Source: Podospora comata (Eukaryota; Ascomycota; Sordariomycetes; Sordariales; Podosporaceae). From it: a DNA stretch of 64,000 bases. The DNA lies in NCBI GenBank assembly GCA_017354895.1, contig CP071493.1:7254001-7318000 (forward strand), given 5' to 3'. Numbering within the stretch: the stretch's first letter is position 1; every line of letters begins with the position of its first letter. A model generated the notes under the pieces. It made no database searches. It had not been told where the DNA came from and saw only the letters and a list, made by a program, of their open reading frames with translations. Below are positions 13,201 to 26,795 of the stretch, piece by piece. Both the position numbers and the translations under genes were made by a program.

Positions 13201-16200
13201 CTAGCTTGTACCATTCATGCCAGCACCCTGGGCCGCGAGGGCAGCCTGTTGGTGTTGGCCAGCCTGCGCTTCGGCTTGTGCGCACACATTGGCGATCACT
13301 GCTTGCTCATCGAGCGAGAGTTGTGAAGTAAGCGAGGCGTAGAATTGGGGCTGTTCTTGTTGAAGCCCTGTGGAGAATTAGAAATTAGCGGTTGCCGTCG
13401 CAATCTTTAACGGATTGTCGAAACTTACTGTGGAGAGAGACATGGAACGACATGTATGGGTCGATCTTGTCCAGAGGATTCTCCAGAAGTACGCTGTCTT
13501 CGCCCAGGTCATCATCGGAGACCTCACCCTCGGCGGACTGCAACTTTTGTGCCTAGAATGACCTCGTTAGTACGGTACATCTGGATCAAAACTTTGCGAA
13601 GGCATTGCCTCACCTCCTCATTCAGGAAGTCAAGGTACGCAGTACTCTCGTCCTTGCTTTCACTGTGTTCCCCCTCAGCTGCGTCGCCTTCCTCCCACTG
13701 AGCACCATCATCGTCCCAGTCCTCATCCTCGTCATAGTATGCTGAGCTGTCGAGCTGGAAGTCATCCCTGAGAGCCTCTTCGCGATCTGCCTCATCGTCA
13801 GTAACTGCAAGCTACATTCATCGCCTGTTCTACTTACTCTTCATAGCTGCCGGAAGGGTGCTAAAGAGGATCGTGATTCCCTAGAGGTCCGTTAATATCC
13901 AAATCATCCACAATTCAATCACTAGGCCCATCAAGGGTAACTTACCTTGAGAAGCCGAGGCCAGCCTATCGCGACGCTTGCCGGGATTTGTTCATTGGGA
14001 ATAGTAATGAGTTGAACAATAGCCATGATGCAGAGCCTCTTGTCATGTACGCGGGTGAACGATTCCATACTGCCGAACCACAGGCTGAAGAACTTGTTGG
14101 TCCAGCCCTGTGTCTCCAAGATGTGGAGAGCCAGGAGGGGGTTGTAGTAGATGGCGTTAATGACCATCTCCATGAGGTGGATCTTGTACGACTTGATCGT
14201 GACTTCCTGTCCGCTCAAAACGTTCATAGCGATAGTGATGAAGCCGTGAACGCAATCGTCGATATGGCCACGGAGGCTGAGCATCATGGCTTCGGCGAGC
14301 TTGCAGGCGCAAATGCGGTCAACACCTCCAACCCTGTTCTCCATGAACATGTCCGACACCATCGAGAACAAAGCCTGGACGTATTCTGGCTTGTGGATAA
14401 GCTGAGGGGCACCGAACTGCACAAAGTTGTCCAGGGCAGGGAGCATGTCCTCGAGGTACAGCTCAGCACCGGACTTAAAGGTGGCATGGACAAGCTCAAA
14501 TGCCTGCCACATGATGGGGGAGATCCGCTTAGCCGCGAACGTGCAGCTATCGATGATCTCGAACACTTCGTTGTACAGATCTGTCACATGTTAGCCCCGC
14601 TCCACACACCAACCGCCCATCAAACATACCGTAAAGCTTGTTCCGCAGGGTGATTTCAATCACAGGCATGAGCACCCCCTCGATATGAAGCAAGACATCC
14701 GGCGAGCTTTCCAGAGTAAGGATGAGTGTGCCGATGGTCTGCAGCACTCCCAAAGCGGTGATGCTCTTGTCGTCTAGGTAGTCCCCATATTCGTTGTCGA
14801 GATCATCCCGTTGCTGATTGTTTTCCAACAACTCGCGCACGATGCGCAAGTATGTGTCACGCAGCTGCTCACTAAGCGCCACAGCGAAAGGAGTCAGTTC
14901 GGCAGCGAAAACCTCCACGAAATCTTCCATGACATTAGCCAGAGCGTCGATATCAGCCTCATTAGCCAGCTTGAGGAGCTGTTGCATGATTGTTGGGATG
15001 CTTGACTGCATGCTGGTTCTGATAATGTCATGTCTGATCAGGGGCTGCAGAGCCAGAGCTGCAGTCACACGGACTGGCAACTTGGGATCCGCCATGCAGT
15101 CCAGAATGTGACGATACACAGTCAGGAGATTGTTTTGCTCCTTGAAGTTCAGCTGCTCAAACTTCTCCACAGTGTCGCAGGCACGCGCACGCAGGTACCC
15201 TTGTTCGTTGCTGAAATCAGGGAAGACGAAGCGGACGAGGAAATATTCCACCTGGTCGGCGATGGGTGACTTCTTGCCCAGAATGACCGGAGCCAAAGTA
15301 CCAATCATGCGGAGAGCACCCTCCTTGGCGATATGATTCTTCTTGTCCGGTTCAGACGCCTCGTATTGGGTGACCACCTCATTGATAAACTTGAGGATTT
15401 CGAACGTCTGCTTTCTCCGCGCCTTTGTCAAGGTGACCAAGAAATTGGTAGCAGAAACATCAGGGGCCGAAACCTCCTCATAGAAGTTGAGCTTGCGGTG
15501 CAAGTATTCCTCGGGCTCTTCTTCAAATTTCTCAAGATCGTCCTCGGAGAGGCAAAGAACAGGAAAGATAAAGTGAGTGACCAAGGTGGTAAGGTGAGTT
15601 TTGAGATGCGCCCACATCTCCTTGGGTCGAATGCACTCGTCCAGGAACACAATGGTGTACGAAAGGCAGGGCCTGCTGAGCCAGGTCGTTTTGGCAACCC
15701 ATTTCTCAATCTCTTGCAGGTAGTGGTTGAAAATCGTCGGCGCAACCTGGGCTGTGAAGTCCTTCGCAAATCTCTTCTGGTCGTCGCTGGCATTGTCCAT
15801 CAGAGAATTGGGGTTACCGTGTCTACGAGACACCGTCAGCTACAAGCAAAGCAGCATACTTGACCCAGCACCGATTCGTACCTGATATACAAGCGGTTCA
15901 GATTGAAATACGCCCACTTCTTCGCCTTCCACCAGTGGTGACGCTCGCGTTCGAGGGGGTCTTCGTGCTGCATAGCAGTCGCGGGGATCGGCTTGGAAAC
16001 AGTCTCCAGGAAGATGGTGCACCACGCAAGGTTAACCTCGTTCTGGCGGAGAAAATCCGAAAGCTCAAGCTGCGGATGTCAGGTCAGTATCTGTTCAGCA
16101 CTCTTGAGGTTTACATCCTGGAAACATACCCAGGTGGCATGCTTGTAACATTTGAGGGCGATATGCAGCATTTCGCCAGCCTCGTCGCTCTCCTGCTTCA

Positions 16201-16844
16201 CCAGCTCTTGGCAGATGACCAAAAGTCTTGGGAAGCTGGCCTCGACAATCTTGTCAAAGGGGGCCCTCGTCTCACCCTCTGGTGACTTGAATCTGTAGGT
16301 CCGGCAGATGGCAAGCAGGCATTGCAGACCAGCCATTACGGAGGCGGGGGTATTTGTGTTCAGTAGTTGAAGCGTGTAGTCTATAAAGTTTGGCCATGAC
16401 TGAGGATAATCGAAGTGGAGGATTCGCTGGAGGACTGGCACAAGCTGCTGCCTCACCTTGGCCTGAGAGCCGGCAAGCACAGGCAGCAGCCTCTCGCGGA
16501 AGCGCACCTTCGCATCCTCGGGTATTACTGAGTTGGTCGTGATGTGGTCTGAACGCTCCCATGCGCGGTTCACCCGGTTTTTAAGATAGATAACAGCTGA
16601 GAAGGTGTAAGCAGTTGTGTTCACGGATGAATGAATATATATGGCTCGAGATAAACAACGGAAAAAGGTTCGGTTGGGGGGGGGGCATGTCGTACTTGGG
16701 AGCTGCAGGGTGACGTTCTGCTCGGAAGACACGAGGTCGAGGAGGATGTCTGTAAAGTTGGGCTGATCTTCGGCCTGCACACCAACAAGGGAACGGTCAG
16801 CAAACAGGCACACGTGTGGGCGCAAGAACGGGGCAGTGGAGGCG

Positions 16845-16881
<37 letters not shown>

Positions 16882-17096
16882 CATCTGGTGCGATGGGTAT
16901 GGGTTGGGGAAGAAGGGCATTCAGGGCACTCAGGTCGACACCCGGGGGTCGAGGGTGGATGGCGGCGAAGGCGGCGGTGGTGGTCCCCGTGGTGATAACA
17001 ACATACCTGCTTCAGTTGGAGCTCAGCCCGCCTTCGCACATCAGCGTCGGCATCGAGAGTAGCGACGATGAACGATCTGATTGCGGCGGCGTCCAT
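13201..17096 (-). CDS. nmd5: Importin-beta family karyopherin, importin-7/8 (Nmd5/Sxm1) type
   Basis: Nuclear import receptor built of HEAT repeats. It would bind Ran-GTP through its N-terminal importin-beta domain and carry cargo such as transcription or ribosomal factors into the nucleus. Ten exons fit in phase: 17096-17007, 16774-16696, 16596-16130, 16069-15882, 15822-14630, 14580-13946, 13880-13838, 13786-13614, 13552-13429 and 13367-13201. They give about 1052 residues, close to yeast Nmd5 (1048). The N-terminus (MDAAAIRSFIVATLDAD...) and the block VIYLKNRVNRAW are typical of the family. The long central exon carries the conserved HEAT-repeat body, and exon 8 encodes the usual acidic Asp/Glu-rich tail. 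Intron 1 (16775-17006) contains a (TTG)n/(CAA)n microsatellite. It ends tail to tail with the kinase gene, about 5 kb away. Filamentous fungi usually have a single importin-7/8-like gene, so Nmd5 versus Sxm1 naming is somewhat arbitrary. Confidence 0.93.
16848..16881. repeat. TTG/CAA trinucleotide microsatellite inside an intron
   Basis: About eleven TTG units on the + strand, lying within intron 1 of the importin gene (16775-17006). Length change here would not affect the protein. Confidence 0.92.
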
Positions 17097-20000
17097 GTTG
17101 GGCAGCGTGAGGGATGTCCTATCGCATCAACAGCCGGTCCAGGGACAACAGCTATGGGTGTGGCGGGCAGAAAAGGCAGAAAAATGACACGGGTGGAAAG
17201 CCGAGATGGATGTTGAAGTCGAGGGCCAAGCTTAAAAAAATTTGGGCCAAAATCTGGGTTGCAACAGAGGTCGGCAAAGACCCCGAAATGGCGGGGCTAG
17301 AAGTTAAGAGGGTTCACGCTGTGTAGCCACAGGCGCTTGTCACTGTCAGAACAGCCCGTCGTTCACCTGCAACCTTGGTCCGTGCCTCTCAGCCTGCTCT
17401 GTCGGGTACCTGAGATGAACGAACAAGAGGACCCTCGACTCGGGAGATTGCTGAAGACGGGAAGGAAAAGAAATGCTGAAACAACAAAGCTCTTTTACTG
17501 CTGTCTGTCTGTCTCAAGCATCCTGTTGGCGAGCAGAGCTCCCGTTCCCGTTTCAGAGCGGTTGAGTTTCCAAGGACGGGTGAGCTATTCTATTTTGATT
17601 TGGTGCGCTGCACCAACAAATACCAACCCTCGATCAGACGCCACTGCCACTAGACCAGAGCAATACTTCTCCGTGGGCTCACACTGAATCTGATTCAAGG
17701 CCCCGCCCCTCTATCTCACTTGAGCGTTGCCTTCGACGACCCTGTTCTGAATATAGGCACTGTCACAGAAACTGGTGGTCGTCCAGGCCTACTAAGAAGG
17801 ACAGAGACAGAGCGGGGGGGCTATTCTCCCCCCGGTGAGCCGGGCAGTACCTCTTGGCATTCTGATAAGAAGATATCCAACCCCGCTATTTTGGAATTTT
17901 GTCGTCCAAATACATATATGCCCATCTCTATTGCCCCTTCATTATTGCTCTTCACTGCTCCTCACACCAGACATTCCTCCTGTGGTCTATCCCGGCATTC
18001 CACTTCTCATTCCACTGTTCATTTCCACTTGGTCCTGGCAGTCTCTCCTCAACCTCAATGTCCAACGCCTGCCAGAGGATTGCCAAGAAAGGGCAACGCA
18101 ACGGAGGGGACCCCATGTCCGCAAAGGCGGTGAAGCCCTCGAATCAATAAACCAGTGCCCGCCAATCAGGGGCATCATGGTTCAACCCCTCCTTGCCCCT
18201 CCATCCAAGCCAAGGCACATGACCCACTTCCTTCTTTTCCCCTCTATTCCCCGCCATTTGCTTCTCCTGAAGTGGAGTTCACCCAGGGTTCGGGCTTTTT
18301 GACAAGGGCACAACTACACAGTATATTGAAAAGAAATATTCAAATTCACATCAGCAGGTTTATGAAGCTGGCTTATGCGGAATGGAATACGGGGTAAATC
18401 AAACTGCCCACAGTTGGAGAAACAATCCATGTTTCAAGATAGCCTCGCAAACAAAAAACCCCATCCACCGAGGCTCGCCAGAAGTTCCGACTCCCGTTAG
18501 ACATTGACCAAGAGCACGAGGGACTGTCCCTGAAAGAACCAGCCCTTGGGAGTCTTTGCACCCCCACCAACTGATTCACTTGTCTTGTGCCCGGCTTTCC
18601 TACCTTTGCGTCACTAAACCCCGTTATGAGGCCTCGAAAGTGTCTCCATCTGAATTGACGCCCAACCCCCAAACCACACCACCTAATATGTACTTGGCCG
18701 TCATGGCTGGTACAGTAGCGTCCCTGGCGTGATCACCAGACTGAGGGCTCTCGACTGTCAATATCGTGATTTGGACTGACAGATCGGATTCGGGTTCAGC
18801 AGAAGAAGCTGCCATACTCTAGCCATTTGCCCAACGCAAGCCCTCAAACCTTTTCCTTCCTTGCGCAAACCTCCCTATCCATCCCAAGTAACCGACAAGA
18901 ATAGCTTCCCACGGACGAACCCCCCCCCCAAAGATCTAGAAATTCCAACGGTCACGGTGGAGAACAGCACACACACGCCCAAGGTGGAGCAAAGAAAACC
19001 AAAAGGCTCCGGTTCCTTTGATAGTGTACTTTCTCGGTGACCCCAACAAAGACTGTGCATCATCCGACATGTAAAAAGGGGGGCGCAGGAACAAACTCCA
19101 TACAGGAAAGGGTCGTCCAAACTCTTCTTCTGAAGCGGAAATCAGGTACATGCATGCATATGACAGACAGGCCCCAGCCTCACCTCACTCTTCCGCACCA
19201 AGCGGGCCATGATCTTCACCACATTGTTGTTCAACCACCACACCACCCTCGAGGCCTTGATGACTGACAGCAGCAATATATATGCCACCACGTGCTTCAA
19301 AACTCCACACTGGGAGAAGCAGCTGACGGAGGCAAAAAATCATCAGCAATTTCTTGTTTTCTTTTGGGGGGTTTATATTTTTTTTTGGCTGTTTTACATA
19401 GAGAAATAAACCCCCAACCTTGGGACTTCCAAAACACCCTCTTTACCCTCATCAGAATCTGGCCCCCCCCACGGATAACCATGTCTCAAGCAATGAAAAC
19501 GTCTCATGAAAAATTCCACTGGTAATCACCAAACCCAACCCTCTTGTCACATCCAGCACCGTAGACACCTCACTCATCTACAGACATCTTACCCACCTTC
19601 ACATAACCCTCTCCCCTTATTTACTCTTTGAGCTCAGGTATCAACAACCATTCCGAACAGATACTAAGCACCACGCTATGACATTTCGGGATCAACCTTT
19701 GTGTGATGAGTGTATAATACAATGAATGGGCAATGATCACGCCACTGATCGAACTAACATTGACAAACATCGCAACGTTGATCAAAATAACATGATCCAA
19801 AAGTACCTCAAATCCAACTGTATTCATCAACTCCATCCCAAAGAGCCAAAAGCATCATGAACATCCAAAAAAAGATGCCAAGCAACAAGCTGGGTATGCG
19901 CAGACTAACGCGAAAGAAAGAAACAAGACAAAATCAGACACCCGCCCAGAACTCATGACATACAGCATAAGCAAATCAAAACAAATCTGACAACCACCCA

Positions 20001-22100
20001 CCCAATCTTGTAACCTATTCTTTTGTGCTTTCTTCAACAGCCCAGTTCTCCAAGACTGACCACCAGGCGCAAAACAGAGACACCATGCTATACCAAATAC
20101 ATGCGATGCCCAAAGCTAAACATGCTATGACCGACAGATAAAGACGTCAATAACTCTTGAGCAGTGAAAGATAAACAAGCGGCCTAAAGATGATGACTAT
20201 GAGAAAGGTATCCACACACTACAAGACGGTTAGACATGCTCTCAACAACCTCGAGGATGAACGAAGCCGAGGGGGGGATGGAAGACAAGGGGTGGAATAA
20301 CTGACAGTAACATGACACAGAACATCAAGCCGTGCAAGTCCGGTCAAGTAAAGAATGGTCCAAATGGTAGTCCATGGCATGTCCAATGATAGTCCTCGGG
20401 TCCATGGCAAATCCAGCTGAGAAAGTTGAATCCAACGACAAATGTGATGAAATAGGTCGAAAATCGTTGACAAAATGATGCAGCAGAGGGGAAAGTCAAA
20501 CAGACCCGACGAGCAGGGAAACATTCGTCTGTAACCTAAAGGAGTGTCGGGCCCTATCGGTGTTGGTCAAGTTCAGGTCCAAGTTGAGTGGTCCAAAACG
20601 TGCTGTCCAAGGCAAGACTGATGTCAATCCATGACTTTCCATCCGAAGTCCCACTGGTGTGTTGGTAACGTTGATATTCCAAGACTGATGATTGCTGATA
20701 TGACCCGTGTAGAAAAGAGAAGGATCCGGATGAGAAAGAAGTCCAATGGCTCAACCTTACCACGATGTTGTTCATTGATGTCTTTTGACAGTGAGGGTAG
20801 CCTCAGCTTCAGATCCAGAACGATGATGTTGTGCGAGCTCCGTGCTCTCAGAACCCGGATGGGTCTGGCAATCCAGTGTCAGAACACCTCATGGTCAAAA
20901 GTGCGTCCGAGGGAGAAAAATGGTTGTGTTGTCAGGTATCCATATGTGGGGTCGAAGAGGTCCTCAATCCATGGCTTGTGTGAAAGATCCAACGGGAGAA
21001 GAGAGTCGCCAAGAGAGAAAGTGAAATCCAGCAGGGTCCAGAAAGATGTGAAGGCTCCATAGTTCCTCAGCGGTGTCCAGAATCATCAAACATCTGCGCT
21101 GTGTTAGTTGACTCAAACTCAAAAGCTCAGTTCGCTCGCCCGAGGCGAAGACGGTGGGTGGGAAATGGTGTAGCTCATTGTGCTCCGAGGGAATTCATCA
21201 GATATATACACTCTTTCAAGCGTTCACTCACCTCGCTGTCCGGCCGTAGCCGTTGTCTCTGGTTGTTGATGTCAGAGGCGGATGCGCGGTTGAGAAACCG
21301 GGATGTCAGCAAGGCGACTCACTCCTGGGCGTGCAAAAAAGAGTTCACAGCCAGAGGCAAAATGCAACAAGGGAAGAAGCAGTCCTGACAGCCGATCCGG
21401 ACAGCGAGGGAGGAAGTATCCACAACCGTTGTAAAGATGTCCACAAGCTCATCTTCGTTCTTTTTCCCTAGGCAGAAAATTTGTCTCTCCTATATGGTAT
21501 CAAAATCGTCTCGTCTCTTGCCCCTCTCTGTCGAAAAAGAAAAAAAGGAAGTGAAATGATAAAAAGAAAAGGAAAAAAAAAACATCACACGGCGGGGCTG
21601 CCACCCGCCGCTGTTTGTTGTCCAGAAGTTGCCAAGGGTCCAAAGGTTGCCGGCTGGCAGAAGATGATCCAGTTGGGGCGAAGATGCTTTTGAAATGTCG
21701 AAAAGATCCAGAATAGTGGCCAGCGGAACAAGTAGTCGAAAGACCCGCATCGAGGGCATGTCGTCATATCATGATCCAAAAAAGGGTTGACAGAGATGCA
21801 ACTTGCAGCTCCAGAGGTTTGTGGAAACCTCTGATCCAGGGTCTATCCGTGGGGGCCTTGTGTCAAAAAGGCAGGTTGCAAAGGCAGGTTGCAAAGGCAG
21901 CCGAGTCCAGAAGCGTAAAGAAGGTAAGAAAACAAACAGTGAGCTAGTCCCAGCCCAAGACATTAGCAGGCATTAACATAATAGCGGTTCAATCAGACGC
22001 TCCGGACTCGACATGCCGAGGACGTTTCGGGGCGGACAGTTTTGTGTGGCGACTAACACGGGCATTTGTGTGGGGAGGGAAACCTGCGGTCGACCGGTGA
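17097..22100. other. Gene-free interval with a TCCA-rich stretch
   Basis: No gene can be supported. Between about 18.3 and 21.9 kb the DNA is more AT-rich than neighbouring genes and has only short frames. From about 20.34 to 21.86 kb the + strand shows TCCA (often GTCCA or GATCCA) far more often than expected. A 13-base direct duplication (aggcaggttgcaa twice) lies at about 21869-21896. The 22-kb end must include the 3' untranslated region of the RfeG-like gene; the 17-kb end must hold the importin promoter. The interval could carry a non-coding transcript. Confidence 0.5.
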
Positions 22101-23577
22101 TTAGCGACGGTGATGCCTGTTCCGGTCTCCGTGCCTGTCATCGCGTTCGGCCTCGGAACGGCGAGCTCTGTGCTCTCGATGATCACGCTCTCGGTCTCTC
22201 GGTTCTGAATCGCGGTCGCGTCTGCCATTGGACGGTCCGGCACTCGTGGGTGTCGAGCTGGTTGGAGGAACGGTGGTGTTGGGAAGCACCGGGCTGTTGT
22301 GATCCTCATATGGCGGCTGGTCCGGGGCGGCCGGGTAGCCTTGCCGTTGCGCTGTACCTGCAGGGGAACCTAAATCATCAGACGAAGCCTCGGGTGGGTT
22401 TGTGATTGTTGTTGTACTATACGCACCGCGGCCATAAAGAGGGTCAGCTGGGAAGGCCTGGCTGGCCGGGATCCCAGCAGGAGGCGGGTAGCCATATGGG
22501 TCTGCTTCCGAGCCAAACGGAGGACCTGATGTTGGCGTACTAAAAGCCCTCGAAGGGGGGGCGGATGAAGGGGCCAATGGCATAGCCGGCATCCTCGGTG
22601 CATTGGCATATCCAGGGGCAGTCTGGTAGTTGGATCCGTGGATGAAGGCAGCATCCTGGGCGAATTGTCCTTGGATCGGCGGAGGAGGAACCATCCCGGC
22701 GTATCTGTCACCTCCCTGAGGTCCTGGGGAATACTGAGTTGGCGGAACATTGGGCGGATATCCTCCGTAGGGCTGAGTTTGATACTGGGGAGCGGCAGCG
22801 GGATGAACCTGTGGTGGGTAAGCACCCTGGGGGTATCCGGCAGGAGGGGGAGGTCCGGGGTACGGCTGGCCACCGTAGCCCGGGTTCTTGGGCGGCGGAG
22901 GAGCCGGCTGGTAGTCAATATCCATGGCAGTGGCGCCGTACGAGGCTTCGTACTCCTGTTCCCGTTGGCGGTTCTTCCACGCGCTGTAGTCAGATTGCCC
23001 GCGGGTCTGCTCGCGAGCGCCTAGGGGCGAGTTAGAACTCCTCACATAAACGCCGTTCGAATGGCTGGAGTGTGTTGTACCTCCAGCGCCGCCGCCCGAA
23101 GACCTGGACGCTGCGCGCCGTTCCTGCTCCCACCGAGCGGAGTCGGCCTTGAGATCTTGAATCATGGCCTGCCAAGAAGAGAGAAATTTAGCCCCGTGCT
23201 CATCATCCACGACTGCCGTCGTCGAGCATCGAACGAGGGCCACTCACCGACGTCAAATTTCGGTATGCCGTGATGAAATAACCTTGGGTGACACGTCCAT
23301 CTGGGGACTAAAACACAAACAAAACAAGAATTGGTGAGCAAAACTGCACATCCCAGCCTTCCCGAGAAGGCATTGCGGGGGAGGAAGAAGCAGGGCATAC
23401 CTCGTAGGTGCCAGGGCGCACCAACGCATCGTTTCCCAGGTATCTGCAGATGTCTGATGTGATAACCTCGCGATCGATGCCATCACGGGGCACAAAGTAT
23501 TCGTTTTGACGCTGGGCTGCTGGCGGGACTGGGGGCTGGCCACCGCCGGGTCCTCTGTTGTTTGGTCTCCCCGCCAT
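22101..23577 (-). CDS. rfeG: RfeG-like low-complexity putative regulator
   Basis: Conserved fungal protein of the type annotated as transcription factor RfeG in aspergilli, with a short conserved N-terminal domain and a long disordered tail. Exons 23577-23401, 23307-23248 and 23168-22101 join in phase to about 434 residues. The conserved part includes VPRDGIDREVITSDICRYLG and, across two splice junctions, TQGYFITAYRNLTSAMIQDL. Residues from about 120 to 390 are rich in Pro, Gly, Tyr and Gln (prion-like or condensate-prone composition). The last 40 are an Arg/Asp/Glu/His tract with RDRERD-type repeats, as in RNA-processing proteins. A 57-base in-frame segment at 22370-22426 (donor GTGCGT, acceptor TTTAG) may be an optional intron. 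The DNA-binding role suggested by the family name is not visible as a known DNA-binding fold, so molecular function is uncertain. Confidence 0.75.
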
Positions 23578-26500
23578 TGTGGAAAGTTTGGTGCGTGCGC
23601 GCGTCTAACGGTTGCTGCGAAGCACGAGTTGATTCCCCCGCCCCAAGAGAACCTAATTCAAGCTGGCGATGATTGAATGATCGAGGAACCAGGTGTGTCG
23701 GAGGGGTGTTGGAGCGGAACTGCGCAAATGGGGATTCCGGGCGTCGCGGCAAGGCAGCAGAAAGAAAAAACCAGAATAGGAGGATGAGAGAACGAGAGAG
23801 AGGGCCAGAGGGCGGGAGAAAGGCGGGCGGTCGTGGAAGAAATGGACAGTGGACAGGAAGGGTGGCAGTGGATGGAAGGCACCCGGCGCTTGGGGTTGGG
23901 TTGTCAGAGTGGGTCTTGCAGCGGCGATGGTGACTGGCGGCCTGCAAACGGCAGTGGGTTTTCTCCAGCAAGTACCCAAATGCGGCCCCCGTCTCTTTTG
24001 CCTCCGTTGGGCAGTTAGCTGGCTGCCAGACAGGGCTCAAACGGCAGCACCCAGTTGGCTGGAAAGACACCGGTCTGAACGGACACGCAGCGAGAATGGA
24101 GTCATCCAGCCAGCCAGGCACGAGAGGGGGACAAGCAGGGGAAGCAGGGGAAGCAGGGGAAGCCGGGGAATCCAGGCGTGCTGGTTGCTGGTTGCTGGTT
24201 GCTGGTGCGGTGGCAAGCAGGCGCACGCAGCCAAAAAGAGAGGCCAAGAATACCTGCAGCGCTGTTCAATGCCATCCAATCGCAAGGCCCTCTCTCCGTC
24301 AGGAAGGAAGGGTTTGCACCGTCTATTGGGGAATCCCCGTCGCCGTTCGAATGACGGGCGCCTGAGGTTGGATTGCTTTGCTGCCGCAGCTGAAAAAACC
24401 GGTACTGTCGGGATAAAACGGTGCTGGAGACTGACGTGACGGCATCGTGTTTGACTTGTCACCCCATCAGCGTCCGTTCTGCCCAACATACATAACACAT
24501 CACGCAGAATACATCGAAAGAAAAAAAAAAAAAGGTACCATGTTACCTTATCGTCGCCCTGTCCCAGCAAAGACACAAAAAACCCCCCCCCCTCCCCCCG
24601 AGGCCCAGCACAGCGCAGCAAATAACAGCCTGTCAGGTGAGCCGGTCGAGGCCAATCGCAGAGTGCGTGCTTTTGGGAGTGACGATGTGTGGTCTCTGGT
24701 GGTCTCGCGGAGGCGTGGGAGTGTGTGGTTGGCTCCCGTCACCAGCACCTAGTGGGTTGCTGCGTTTGTAGATTTGCGGCCTGCAGCATGGCAGGAGACC
24801 AGGGCAGTTGTGCCATTGCATTTCCCATCCTCAGCACCCAGCAACAGTGTGGCGGGTTGCGGTAACGGAGAGGGGTTTCTCCCTCAGAATCGGTGTCTGA
24901 AAGAGGACTCGGTTAGAGAGACGGGCATTACACCCAGCCCTCTCGGGGTTTCTCTCTTCATCTCTTGTGTAAGAAACCAGAAAGAGGCTAGACCCGTGTA
25001 ACATGGAGCTATGTGCTACGCAGACGAGGCTTCTTTTGGGCATGTAGCTGGCGTGAATCGGTGTTGCCCAAACGGTTCAGGCTGTTGTTGCAAAGCCTCT
25101 GATTGGGCCTCACCCACTGTCAAAAACGCCAGATGAGCGAGAGGTGCGGGCTCCCATGCCAATCGCTTGGGTGACAGCCTGCAGTTGTCACGACAGTACT
25201 GGAAAGAGAACCGAAGAAAAGAAGCCGTTTCGGTTGCTGTCCCCGTTTCTCTCTGCCCATCTCTGCCACTTCACGCGCACAAAACAAATGTGCAGGCTTG
25301 TTAGTCGGGAGCCCGAAGTGTGCCTGATCAGATACAAGTGGCGAACTGGATAAATTCCTCAAATCATACAGCAGTGTGAACTCAAGTGTCTTCATGGTAA
25401 GTTGACGTCCGCCCATCTTCGTTGTCTCGGGCCGTGCGCTAGGCGGAAAGGGCGGGTGCAGCATCTGTCGTCGAGAGAGGAGAAGGCTTGCTGCATGGAA
25501 ATGTCTCATCTGCTCACAGAGGAGGAGGAGCATCTATCTCCATCTCCCCTCCCCCACTGTCATGCATCCCGACGTTATCTGATGGGGATGAGGGTATACA
25601 GGTGCATGATGATGGATACCTTGGTGCATGGTTGACAACCGTGGTCTTTGATGCCAATGTACAACTATCTCTTACCTACCCGGACGGCTCCTCACCTGTC
25701 AAACATACGGACCGGTTGACAACGACGGGCATTATTGTTGCTTCGGTCTGGTGGAGTCAGGGCGAGCGAGGGCGTACGTAAAATCCTGCATAGGTAGGTA
25801 CGCAGCTGCCGTGTTCAAAATCAGCAGCGACAGTGACGACAGGGCGAGGTTTCTGGTTTGGTCAGGTCGGGTATCAATACATGAGCCCAAAGCCCAACCG
25901 TCGCCCGCATGAGAAAATATGGGGACTGATGGTCGGACCAGCCAATCACTGGCTCTCGCTCTTCCTCAAATGATGAAGCGGTGGTCGACGAAGCAACATT
26001 GCTTCGCTCATGCTGACTCTCGTGAGTTTTGGGGAATTCCCAGAACCTCAAACAAACAAGAAGCCTGGGTACAGCGACCGCAGCAAAGGCTCTGACGCTG
26101 CATGACGGATTGTGAAAAATCTCGAAGTAGACTGTGATCCGCTGCGAGAGACATTGGTGAGCTGTTTGTGGCTTCAAACTGCACGGTGGCATCAGAGACG
26201 ACAGCAGCTGGAAGAGATCCCACAGATCCCCTCAGGGGCCCATGCTCGTCGTCCGGGATGTGCTGTAGAGTTCCCAAACGGGTCGACTTCTCGGAGGATG
26301 AACGTGCATTTTCCAGCGACGTCACGATAAGCATTTCGTGTGGGATGGCCGGCAGAAGCAACTGCTCTCTGATATGGTTTGTGAGGATGGGGTTCACGGG
26401 TGTGCCCTCTTCTTCCATCCATCCGCGACGGCCCTCTTCCCGCTCCCTGGCAAGAGGCGCTTGCATGCCGAGTGTTGGGTTCGGACGGGATTCAACGATT

Positions 26501-26795
26501 GGCTCCAGAATCGCCGCACTCCGACGACGTCGGTTGCAGGGGCTCTCCGATGACTGACATGCCCGCCCAGGATGTATGACGAACAGGAAGGCCATCCACC
26601 CGCCGGGAAACATAAATGCATTGCCCCCCATCCATTTTCTCGTTCTCCCGAACCAGCTTCCCCAATAGGCTGACTGTTGTATGCCTTCCATATGCTGTTG
26701 GTTGTCGGCTTTGCCCACGTAAGTCTTCGTCTTGCAGGTAGTTATCGAATGCACGGCCGCCTCAGCGATGCATAAAGCTGCTCAAATCATCATGA
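23578..26795. other. Gene-free interval between RfeG-like and Pol eta genes
   Basis: Contains the promoter side of the RfeG-like gene and the 3' side of the Pol eta gene. Two short tandem repeats occur: GGGGAAGCA units at about 24132-24168 and GGTTGCT units at about 24180-24207. Open frames of up to about 250 codons (23483-24247 - and 26008-26754 -) show no family signature or consistent splice structure, and I treat them as chance frames. Confidence 0.5.
24132..24207. repeat. Two adjacent short tandem repeats (9-base and 7-base units)
   Basis: About four copies of a GGGGAAGCA-like unit at 24132-24168, followed by about four GGTTGCT units at 24180-24207. They lie roughly 0.6 kb upstream of the RfeG-like start codon. 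Confidence 0.8.

Noticed and set aside
13988-14653. 221-codon + frame
   Set aside because: Antisense shadow of importin exon 6; no family features of its own.
23483-24247. 254-codon - frame across the RfeG start
   Set aside because: Overlaps the real exon 1 in a different frame and consists mainly of Pro/Ser/Leu low-complexity sequence.
26008-26754. 248-codon - frame just downstream of Pol eta
   Set aside because: Has an ATG, but no domain, no splice support and a competing frame on the other strand; within the range of chance frames here.
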